The notes beneath the pieces were generated by a model. The model did no database searches, was not told the DNA's origin, and was given only the letters and a program-made list of their open reading frames with translations. Positions 1-8,039 of a DNA stretch of 16,941 nucleotides are shown piece by piece. The stretch is from contig QAXH01004249.1 in the NCBI GenBank assembly GCA_004335635.1, forward strand, positions 350 through 17,290, in the 5' to 3' direction. This DNA comes from Chloromonas sp. AAM2. Lineage: Eukaryota > Chlorophyta > Chlorophyceae > Chlamydomonadales > Chlamydomonadaceae. Position 1 is the first letter of the stretch. Every line of letters begins with the position of its first letter. Both the position numbers and the translations under genes were made by a program.

Positions 1-377
1 CTCTGCAGCTGCACACACGAGCTCTGCAGCTGCACACACGAGCTCTGCAGCTGCACACACAAGCTCTGCAGCTGCACACACGAGCTCTGCAGCTGCCCAC
101 ACGAGCTGTGCAGTTGCCCACACAAGCTCTGCAGTTGCCCACACAAGCTGTGCAGCTGCACACACGAGCTCTGCAGCTGCACACACGAGCTCTGCAGTTG
201 CCCACACGAGCTGTGCAGCTGCACACACGAGCTCTGCAGCTGCACACACGAGCTCTGCAGCTGCCCACACGAGCTGTGCAGTTGCCCACACGAGCTGTGC
301 AGTTGCCCACACGAGCTGTGCAGTTGCCCACACAAGCTTTGCAGTTGCACACACAAGCTTTGCAGTTGCACACACAG
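1..377. repeat. 21-bp minisatellite, about 18 copies, cut by the window edge
   Basis: A strict 21-bp period runs from base 1 in about 18 tandem copies, without any indel until the last copy. The consensus is ctctgcagctgcacacacga plus a final g. Copies differ only at a few fixed sites: c/g/t at base 3, c/t at base 9, a/c at base 13 and g/a at base 19. The copies at 148-210 and 211-273 form a 63-bp higher-order unit repeated with a single difference. The period is a multiple of three, so the frame stays open from the edge to about 536. Read as protein it gives a heptad LQLHTRA or, in other frames, LCSCTHE and SAAAHTS. Neither family resemblance nor a clear synonymous bias shows that it is translated. 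I treat it as non-coding satellite, although a coding 3' exon of a gene further left cannot be excluded. Confidence 0.95.
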
Positions 378-398
378 TCATCATCATCATCATCATCA
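378..398. repeat. (TCA)7 microsatellite
   Basis: Seven uninterrupted TCA units directly abut the last minisatellite copy. This is simple-sequence DNA with no sign of function. Confidence 0.9.
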
Positions 399-992
399 TT
401 ACATAGCTTCTCATGGTTCAACCCACGGACCTACCAGATGATTACAGTGACAGTCCCAATTTCCTACCGGCCCAGTATCCAATCAGCCTATATGACCTCA
501 GCCGTAAGGGGAAGCACACCCCATGGTGGTTGCTAATCACCAATATTGGTATCCTTTGGTTGCATTCTCACATAGCCGCATGCCTTGCAGGGCCCTAGAT
601 GAGGAATTTTGATGTTTCGAAATTTGTTTAAAGTTGCAAGGGCCTGACTGATCAGTTCAGCATGCCAACAAGGCTGGAGCAACCCAGCGCTGAGACGGAA
701 TCAATCTGTGCAAGGAGTAGATGGCAACACAACTGAGGCACATATTGTTAAGAGGTACATATGCCACCTACATGCAGCAGAACCAGCAGCAAAAGGAGCG
801 GGAAAAGGAGCAAAGGCAGCGGGAAAGGCAGCAAAACCAGCAGCAAGAGGGGCGGGCAAAGCGGCAGCTGGTTTGGAGGACCCTTCAGTGTGGGTGGGCA
901 ACAGTTGAGTGAGGGTGTTTGCGAGTCACACACATACATTCGATTTTCTTCATTAGCGCCGATGGCTGACCAGTGCGCCTTACCCGTAAACC
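399..992 (+). other. Upstream region and probable 5' leader of COP1
   Basis: No recognisable gene lies here. The stretch has a mildly AT-rich patch near 602-635, a purine-rich tract at 774-867 and several short overlapping open frames with no family resemblance. A TAA at 987-989 stands in frame just before the COP1 ATG at 993, which supports that ATG as the start unless a further 5' exon exists. The transcription start cannot be placed from sequence alone. Confidence 0.5.
774..867 (+). repeat. Purine-rich low-complexity tract
   Basis: The + strand is almost entirely A, G and isolated C. It contains a near-duplicated 21-nt unit of the form aaaggagcgggaaaaggagc. All three forward frames are open across it, giving Q/E/R-rich, A/K/G-rich or S/K/G-rich strings, as expected of a simple tract. 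It lies about 130 nt before the COP1 start and is probably promoter or 5' UTR. Confidence 0.6.
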
Positions 993-1319
993 ATGCAGTC
1001 GGGCCTTACAGTCCATCTGCCTCTCGCTAGCCTCACCACATATTCGGAGGGCGGGGCGACGACAAACTGTTTGCCATCGCAACCGCACTCCAGCAGCGGA
1101 TACGAAGTCACCAACAAGCAGGTCCCTCCCGGCTTATCGGCGGAGGACGTGCAATGTCCAATCTGCGTGGAGCCGCTCCGCGATGCCTTCGTCACTTCTT
1201 GTGGCCATACGTTTTGCTACCCATGCATCTCCACACACCTCAAACATCGCCGGAACTGCCCCAACTGCTCCAGTTATCTCACCACCGACCACATCTACCC
1301 TAATTTTCTGCTGAACAAG
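993..1319 (+). other. COP1: COP1 exon 1: N terminus and C3HC4 RING finger
   Basis: This exon encodes residues 1-109. The zinc ligands are visible as C55, C58, C70, H72, C75, C78, C89 and C92, spaced C-x2-C-x11-C-x-H-x2-C-x2-C-x10-C-x2-C. The segment CPICVEPLRDAFVTSCGH and the following IYPNFLLNK match the COP1 RING and its C-terminal helix. About 50 low-complexity residues precede the RING, similar in length to the plant protein. The donor at 1320 reads AAG|GTGCTT. Confidence 0.93.
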
Positions 1320-4300
1320 GTGCTTAACATGAACTAGAAGCATCATACATGCCAGTAGTCCCAGCCAGCCGGTCTGTTTTCCAAGCACAAGCTCTTGCCA
1401 GGTCCTCCACTATCAAAGCACTGATAATGCGCCCTTGCTGTCTGCAGATTGTAAGCAAGGCAGCCGCTGCAGCAGCTCCATGGGCAGCCTCATTTGCAAA
1501 CACCATCGAAAAGGTACGCTGCAGCTGTTTCAAGGGTTCTGCAGAGCCTTTCTGACCTTCTCCTCGTCTCCATGCTCCATGACAACTTGGGTCAGACCCA
1601 CGTGCAGACTCGTCAGTTGAGCATCTATGGGGCATGTGGCAAAACAACGCAGGGTGCCAGCGTGCTTGTTACACAATTAGGCATAGACAGACAACAATTA
1701 CAGAGACACAGCATGTCTGATCCATGCCCTACAGGCCTTGCAAGCTGCTGGGCCGGGCGTGACCGGTCGTGAGTTGGATGCAGCCATCACAGCGCTCACG
1801 GCGGCTCGCAGCCAGCTTGTGCACCAGGAGGCGTCCAGCGGTCTGCACCTGCTCATGCTTCTGCTGCAGGATGCACGGCAAGTGCCACATGGGTTTCTCA
1901 TCAGGCACATCAGCACACTCTCCGACCATTCTACTGGTGAATTACTGATTAAGCTCGCTCTCACGCAGGGAAATCAGTACTCAAGACGTGGGTGCAATCC
2001 TGATGTATGCAGACTGAGAGGTTTTGGTGTGCTGAAACTCGCAACTACAATTCTAACAGCATCCTGGGGCTTTAGTGAGACCTTGTTATATGAAGTTCAG
2101 AATTGTGGTGTGCTTGGCACGTAGTAACACAGAGCCGCAAGCACACCTTGGTCATGAGCACCCATGTTTTGACCTGCAGGCGCCGAAAGCAAACAGCCGC
2201 TGATGAGCTGCGATCACACATTGAAGTGCTGGAGCGCGACATTGCAGCTGTCGCAAAACAACAGCAACAACAGCAGCAGCAGGAGCAGCAGGTGCAGCAG
2301 CAGGGGCACCATCCTCTAGCTGTAGCAGGGCACCAGGCAAACCCAGCGATCAAACTGGAGCCCGGTGTTTTGCAGCAAGCTGATGGCACAGTGCAAGCAC
2401 AGGTCCAGGGCCAACAGGCGCCCCGGGCTGACCATCTGCAAATCAGCAGCATGCTTGAATCAGTGAGTGAAGTGGGCCAGCGATTACAAGCAGCGGCTGC
2501 TGCTGCGTTGATCAGTAGTGGCTCGTTGACTGTGCATACGACGAGTAGTGACGGGCTAGCTACCTTGAACCTACAACAAGACCAGTTGGTGCAGCTAGAT
2601 GCAAACCATCTGGCTGCTGCACTGCAGACCAGTCAGATCCAGCCGCCACTAGACGCTGCTCACAGCCTGACCGATGCCTCTGTAGGAGGGCAGCAGTCGA
2701 TTGCAACGCCCAGTTCAGCACGAAGCGAGACACATCCAGCGGAAGCAGCGCAAACTGCATCTAACAGCCAAGGCACGGCAAGTGCAGCAGCAGCAGCAGC
2801 AGCTGCCAGCGGCACCCAGTTGGCGGCTGCTGCCCAGGCACAACAGCTGGAGCAGCAGCAGTCAGTGCCGTTGCTCCCAGGCCAGCCAGAGCAGCTGGTG
2901 CTGCATCCTCCAGCACCAGCTGAATTCAGCGGAGCAGGTGGCAACCCAGCTGGACTGCCTGGTCCAGGGCCATCTCTTCACCGCCTGTCAATCAAACGGC
3001 AGCCAAAGCAGCATCAACAGGGTGATGACGAACACGGCGAAGACACAGCTACGCCTACATCTCAATGCGTGCGGGGTCAGCTAGATGCACATGTTTCAGG
3101 CCACTTGAATGATGAGGAAGATGATCCAGTTGTTCGCAGACATGCTGTGGTGCCTGGTGGTTTCGCAGCCCCGGGTGCACAGGGCTCAAGGCAGACTCTG
3201 ACAGGCACCATGCAGCACAGCAGCAACCCTACTTTACCCACAGGCCAGGCATCACGGAGTCAAGTGGCAGCTAGAACCACCGCTGCCGCTGCTCGTGCAG
3301 CGTTGCAACAATCAGCGGTTGCAAATGCAACCGCATCAGCAGCTGATGCAGGCAATGCAGCAGGAGCCATGCAAGGGGTAACTGGTCCAGCAGCAGCTGC
3401 CAGACACCTGGCTGCAGCAGGTGCTGGACCGAGCAGCACGGCAGCCATCCCTGCATCGCAGCAGCAGCAGCAGCAAACACCCGGCATACTCTTGTCTCGC
3501 ACTGGGAACAGAGTACCTGGCACAGCAGGGACACGACCAGCACGACGGGTAAAGCTGGAAAACGAAGAAACCGCAGGACCATCCGCACTGCGGGTTACAT
3601 TCACTTCAGCGGTCAAACAGGAAAAGCAAGAATCCACACCCCCTGCATCAGGCATGACTTCACACGCATTGCAACACGCCCTTCCAGCTACACTCAACGC
3701 AACTGGCTCTGCATCAGCGGATCGCATGGCATTACAGGGCGACAATACAGCCGCACCAGGCGCCTCTAGACATGCATCACCCAGTATACCAACCGCAGCG
3801 CCGCATGCCCTAGCCAGCATTGCAGCCCCCCTTTCCGCCGGTGCACCCAGCACGCCTGCGACCACCGGCCCACGCACCATGGCTGCTCCAACATCCATTG
3901 TCGCTCCCATGCAGTCAAACGCCAATGGTCAAGTTGTCGTGCCCAACACTCAGTTGCCTCGCCGGTCTATCCTTGGCCTTCGCACGGCTTCAGCACCCTT
4001 GGGTGATGACGTTGCACTGAGGGCGGCCAAGAAACGGCTGATTCTCACTCAGTTTGAAGACCTGCAGCGGTGCTACCTGACGCTCAGGACCAGCGACACA
4101 TTCCAACAGGTGTGTGAACTTGAAGTTATGTGCACTTGCGGTGTGGAGACACGTACAGTTGGCAGATCATGAAATCCCATCTTCAGGTGTTTGATACCTT
4201 TTACAGGGATAAGCACTGCACAGCTCTGGGCAAGGTCATGCCAGCTCGCTATGCGCTTGTTAGAGGGCTTTGGCTGCTTACTGAACCGTGGTATAACTTG

Positions 4301-7300
4301 TACTGCCGTCATTTAGCTTTTCTCGTGATGCTTTGCTGCCTGCAGCAGGGATCTCAAGTGAAAGATAACCAATAGCATTTGAAGTGCGCGTTGAACGCAC
4401 TTGTTTGCTGGGGGAAGAAGCCACCCACAGTACCTTGCCTGATTGTGTGTTCTGTTGATTCCAGGTATTGAGCGGCGCTACCACCTTCAGTCGCATGTCC
4501 CGCGTAGCGGAGATCCCCCGCGCAGCCCAGGGGGGCCCGAGCTCTGCCCTCGCCCGCGCCGCCGCCCCTCCCCGCGGAGCCGCATCCAGCCGGGCGTCAA
4601 GCGCTAACTTTGTCTCATGCATTGACTTTGACGCCACAGAGCAAGTGTTTGCGACCTGCTCGCCACAGGTGCGCTGGCCTGCTAACTCGTCCGTCTCCGC
4701 TTGTTCTTGTCTTCTCTGTGTGTATCGTGTTGTTAGTCTTAACTGGAAGCAGAGGTGCATGAAACGTGTTGTACGTTCCAGGGCGGCAAGCACACATGCG
4801 GTACCAAATCAGAATCATCCGGAAAACGTGGCTTCTCTTCTGGGCGGCAAGCGCACAAGCATGAAGCAAGAGTCTAAAAACCAAATGGCTGTCAAGAGAT
4901 TGCTGTACAGGAGACGGTTGAAAACGAGTGTTAGGATTTGGTCTGTAATCGATAGCCAGAGCCATGTTGTTTCCTGATCGTTTGAGAGTCCAAGATCAGC
5001 AAAAGCTTAGCGCCTGACTGTGTTCCTGTTTACGCAGCGCGTGTCGCTGTGGAACTACGCTTCAGTGCTGGGCACACCGCCCGACCAGCAGGCAGCCGCG
5101 GGGCAGCTCAGCAGCAAGGCAAAGCTCACGGGCCTGGCGTTCGGGAGGCACCAGGCGCAGCTGCTGGCCTGCTGTGATAGCGAAGGAAAGGTACGCTGTG
5201 CGGGGCTTGCCATAGTGACTTGCCAGAACATGCCATGATGACATAGCATCTGTCAAACACACGTGCACTATGGCACTACTCATGATCATGGTTGCTGAAC
5301 CGAGTACACACATGGTGAATACACAGCAACACAGCCAGTGCCACGGGCCACAAGATCTGATACCACAATCGACGCTGGTCATGAGCACAAGCCTTTGAAG
5401 CCATTTCTAAAACAAACTACAACCACAGGCAGTAGTTAACACACCACTAAACACACTTGCGTCCAGCACAACCAGAAGTCTATGAGGTTTTAGACACGTA
5501 TATATGCCCATAGGCAGCACGCTGGCTGCCTGAAACGTAACACGATGCATGGTACAAGCATGTCAGAACTCGGTCGTTGGCTACTAATGCAACTGTTGAT
5601 GTCTCCAAATCTCCGCTGAGCCTCTACTCTCTCTTGTTCCGACTCTGCCCCTACTCTGGTTCGACTGTCCACTTCCGAATCCTCTGGCTTTGCTTATTTC
5701 GTGCCCCTGTTTGCTGACTGCACTTGTGTGTGCAAGCCACCCCAAATCCTGCTCCGGCTCCGATGCTGACCCTGCTCCTCCAATCTCTGCTTGCTCCCGC
5801 TTCCTCTTACTGCAATGCATAACCCTGTTTGCTGCAGGTGTGCATATACGACACGTCTACCCTCCAGATGGTACTGGACGTTGAGGCGCATGACAGCCGT
5901 GTGTGGGCGCTGGACTTTGCGCCGGGCAGTGCAGATGCGGCCGCTGCGGGTCAGGCGCACTGCGTGGCCAGCGGGAGCGACGACTACACAGTCAGGGTGG
6001 GTGGCAGCGTCAGAGTGTGTTATTGTGTTGATTTGCTTGCTGATGCAACCCCTCAGCACGTTGACCTACACCAGGTCATGCACGTGGACAGGCGAAACTG
6101 CTACAACAACATCAGAACGCATTCATTTCGTTCATTCGTTCGTTGCTCGTTTGTGCCATTTTTCCCTGAGTTGCGGATACATCCCACATGCGCATTGTGC
6201 ATCGACAGGGGTATGAATAGGCAACAACGACAACATCAATCTGACATAATACCTGGCATGCTAAGGCATGGCAGGCGAGATATGAACACCGGACCTGGCT
6301 TGCCTTCAGGTTTGGGATGCGCGCGACGGCAAGCCCTGCACCACCATCGACACGCGCGCCAACGTGTGCAGCGTGCGCTACAACCCCTGGGACGCGCACT
6401 ACCTGGCGGTGGGCTCGGCGGCGCACGCGGCACTGGTGTACGACCTGCGCAAGGCGGGCGGCGCCACACCACCCCTAGCCAGCCTGGCGGGCCACAGGTG
6501 GGGGGCACTGATCACGGCATTAGTGCCTACAACACTACATGGCCTTTGGCTTATTGCAATTTTGCAGCTTGCGATGCTGCAGACCGAACAATTTAGGTGC
6601 TCAGCCGAATTATTACTCCAACTGTCAAGCACGTGTAGTCATCATACAACAATCAATGACACATGTAGCTGCAAGTTTGCCATTGACTGTGCGTGGCTGC
6701 TTCTGCCTTCAATGACGTTACATTTCATTGGTGCGTTTGGTTTGATGTGATATGGAGTTTGCCAGGCCACGGGGCTTCTTAATGCAAAGGCCAGGGGTTT
6801 GCGTCCATGATTATACATCATCAGCATCATTTATCAGTATCTTGTCGCTCACTGCGATTCTGCAGCTTGGCGCTGTAGGCCAAACAGTCTAGGCATGGCA
6901 GCTGCCTACATCGCCCCCACCCTAAGCAAAGCACCAGCACGATGCTTCGCAACATTTATATCCAGGAGCTCATTCTCATGCGTGATCCTTCTGCCCTGCA
7001 GCAAAGCTGTCTCATACGTGCGCTGGGCCAGCTGCACCGAGCTAGTCAGCGCCTCCACGGACAGCAGCCTCAGGCTGTGGGACCTGGTAGGCAGCATAGC
7101 TGGCGGCAGCAGCAGCGGCGCAGGGGCCAGCGGCGGCGGCATGTGTGTGAGGTCTTACTCCGGTCACGTCAACGAGCGGAATTTCGTGGGACTGTCGGTT
7201 GACCGGGATCTGATTGCGGCTGGATCGGAAACAAACGAGGTGGGTTAGCACGGTTACGGTTAGTTGCTATCCGCCCGCAAGTGTGCCAGTCTTTGAGCTG

Positions 7301-7943
7301 ACCCACAGCCGTCATCCACGCGTGGCTTCCTTATGCAAATGTTTGTGCACTTTCGTGTGTGCACTTGCCGCGTTTTAGTTCCACTCACTGTCCACCTGTC
7401 TACCTACTGGCCACTTCCGCATGTGGTATTTTGTGTGCTGATCTCGTACCCTCACAGAAATCTGCTTGACCTGCTGTACGTGTACTTGCTCATTTGTGTT
7501 GTCACGTCCATGGCATTCCTCGCCACGGCTGCTGTGCTTGCAATGACAAATAGTCTTATCTGCCTGTCTGCCTAGCCTTCATGCAATGGCAATCTGCCTG
7601 TCTGCCTAGCCTTCATTGGTGCCATCATTCAGGTGGTTGTGGTTGTTCGTTGCTTACCTCCTGGCCTGTCACCCGTTCTCTCACGCCTGCAATGGCCCAC
7701 AGTGCCAGTCTGCCAAACCTTCACTGGTGCTGTCAAGTAATTGTTGCGCAGGTGGTCATTTACTACAAGCCCCTCTCATCGCCAGGCATCAGGCACGCTC
7801 TGCCCACCCCGCCAGCTGCCCAGCCGGGGGCCAGCAAGGGAGGCCAGCCGTTCATCAGCAGCTTGGCGTGGAGGTGTGCAGATCGCCACCTAGTGGCTGC
7901 CAGCAGCCAAGGCTCCATATGGATGCTGGCTTTGCAGCAATGA
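993..7943 (+). CDS. COP1: COP1-type E3 ubiquitin ligase (RING, coiled coil, WD40), 10 exons
   Basis: COP1 is the substrate-recognising E3 of light signalling. With SPA proteins and CUL4-DDB1 it ubiquitinates transcription factors in the nucleus, and photoreceptors inhibit it. Hand-joined coding exons are 993-1319, 1448-1513, 1735-1892, 2180-4109, 4465-4668, 5038-5190, 5838-5996, 6310-6497, 7002-7239 and 7752-7943. The sum is 3,615 nt, or 1,204 aa plus TGA. All introns are GT-AG and phases match (0,0,2,0,0,0,0,2,0). The order is RING (residues 55-92), a helical/coiled-coil segment (about 110-215), a long Q/A/S/T/P-rich linker (about 215-795), a basic KKR NLS-like site (801-803) followed by QFEDLQRCYL, and a WD40 propeller to the C terminus. 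Blades show SGSDD, AVSYV, SASTDS.LRLWD, NERNFVGL and AGSETNE, all signature COP1 strings. SPA proteins are excluded because they lack the RING. Plant and animal COP1 are about 675-730 aa; the excess here is the linker. The identity is firm; exact splice sites rest on frame and homology. Confidence 0.95.
1448..1892 (+). other. COP1: COP1 exons 2 and 3: helical region between RING and coiled coil
   Basis: Exon 2 (1448-1513) gives 22 residues, SKAAAAAAPWAASFANTIEK preceded by IV. Exon 3 (1735-1892) continues ALQAAGPGVTGRELDAAITA and ends near LLLQDARQVPHG. By eye this follows plant COP1 around DQFREALQRG...LLDFLHCLR. I chose the exon 3 donor at 1893 (CATGG|GTTTCT) rather than the GT at 1882, because only 1893 restores the frame of exon 4. 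The donor is weak, so this junction is less certain than the others. Confidence 0.75.
2180..4109 (+). other. COP1: COP1 exon 4: coiled coil plus giant low-complexity linker
   Basis: One 1,930-nt exon encodes residues 184-827. It opens with RRKQTAADELRSHIEVLERD, which continues the COP1 coiled coil, and then a polyQ run (codons from 2259 to 2303, broken by one E and one V). About 590 residues follow, rich in A, Q, S, T, P and G, with poly-Ala near 2782-2805 and a second polyQ near 3461-3475. Three sumoylation-consensus tetrapeptides lie here: IKLE (2349-2360), VKLE (3549-3560) and VKQE (3612-3623). The exon closes with KKRLILTQFEDLQRCYL, which matches the conserved NLS and following helix of plant COP1. 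In plant COP1 this linker is about 100 residues. The Chlamydomonas protein is, as I recall, also enlarged. Confidence 0.9.
5590..5815 (+). other. Pyrimidine-rich half of COP1 intron 6
   Basis: The 647-nt intron at 5191-5837 has no coding resemblance. Its 3' half is strongly C/T-biased on the + strand with recurring ctctgc, ctcc and cttcctctt, and leads to the acceptor GCTGCAG at 5837. This looks like an over-long polypyrimidine region rather than a separate element. Confidence 0.55.
6122..6144. repeat. TTCG/TTCA microsatellite in COP1 intron 7
   Basis: An interrupted 4-bp repeat of TTCA, TTCG and TTCGTTCG lies inside the 313-nt intron at 5997-6309. It is simple sequence without other signals. 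Confidence 0.7.
6561..6900. repeat. Duplicated 45-nt motif in COP1 intron 8
   Basis: Two imperfect direct copies lie inside the intron at 6498-7001. One starts at 6561 (tttgcagcttgcgatgctgc and onward) and one near 6857 (ttctgcagcttggcgctgta and onward). Both continue into a variant of gaccgaacaatttagg / ggccaaacagtctagg. The copies are about 295 nt apart. There is no coding signal. Confidence 0.65.
7559..7616. repeat. 24-nt exact direct repeat in COP1 intron 9
   Basis: The 24-nt block at 7559-7582 (it begins tctgcctgtctgcctagcct) recurs exactly at 7593-7616, a 34-bp period. A third, diverged copy lies at about 7706-7733 (cagtctgccaaaccttcact). All are inside the 512-nt intron 7240-7751, which is also pyrimidine-rich. 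Confidence 0.85.
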
Positions 7944-7946
7944 GGA

Positions 7947-7954
7947 TCACGTGA
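7947..7954. promoter_or_regulatory. Palindromic G-box core TCACGTGA behind the COP1 stop
   Basis: TCACGTGA, containing CACGTG, begins four bases after the TGA. CACGTG is the binding core of bZIP and bHLH factors, including HY5-like targets of COP1. An 8-mer palindrome is expected by chance at this scale, so function is only a possibility. Confidence 0.2.
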
Positions 7955-8034
7955 CAACGAACACAATTGAATTGCATCGACACACGTTTATTAACAGACA
8001 GGAAAGTGATACCAGGTTACTAGCTTTACCGGGC

Positions 8035-8039
8035 TGTAA
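8035..8039 (+). terminator. TGTAA poly(A) signal of COP1
   Basis: TGTAA lies 92 nt after the stop codon. This pentamer is the usual polyadenylation signal of chlorophyte nuclear genes, with cleavage commonly 10-20 nt downstream. I saw no earlier TGTAA after the stop. Confidence 0.65.

Larger units (their letters stand above)
4465..7943 (+). other. COP1: COP1 exons 5-10: WD40 propeller
   Basis: Six exons encode residues 828-1204. The exon 4/5 join gives FQQVLSGATTFSRMSRV, equal in layout to plant FQSVLTTFTRYSRLRV. A Pro/Ala/Arg-rich insert from a very GC-rich patch (about 4505-4600) sits before NFVSCIDFD. Aligning by eye with Arabidopsis COP1, the VP-peptide pocket residues K422, R465, W467, K550, E592 and F595 correspond to K924, R967, W969, K1063, E1120 and F1123. 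Y441 corresponds to S943. A DDB1-binding DWD box, VASGSDDYTVRVWDAR, is split by intron 7. A Gly/Ser insert (about 1093-1108) lengthens one loop. The C terminus, SSQGSIWMLALQQ, is the expected last strand. Confidence 0.92.

Noticed and set aside
1..377. CRISPR-like array
   Set aside because: The copies are directly adjacent with no spacers, and the context is a eukaryotic nuclear gene.
108..536. 142-codon open frame with LQLHTRA-type heptads
   Set aside because: It is a reading of the 21-bp minisatellite, whose period is a multiple of three, so several frames stay open. No family resemblance, no start context and no clear synonymous bias.
413..598. 61-codon frame starting MVQPTDLPDDYSDSP
   Set aside because: It reads like a plausible peptide but has no recognisable domain and no splice connection to the COP1 frame that I could support.
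708..908. Ala/Lys/Gly-rich frame resembling a histone H1 tail
   Set aside because: It is produced by the purine-rich tract at 774-867, which is open in all forward frames; composition alone explains it.
3260..3925. 221-codon frame on the minus strand
   Set aside because: It is antisense to COP1 exon 4, whose + frame is anchored by homology at both ends. GC-rich Ala/Gln codon repeats leave the opposite strand open.
4207..4234. Possible extra exon inside COP1 intron 4 (acag|ggataagcac...aag|gtcatg)
   Set aside because: In the required phase it reads GGA TAA, a stop, and direct joining of exons 4 and 5 gives the expected COP1 sequence.
4382..4402. Perfect 7-bp stem hairpin aagtgcg/cgcactt
   Set aside because: It is short and isolated in an intron; expected by chance and without other RNA features.
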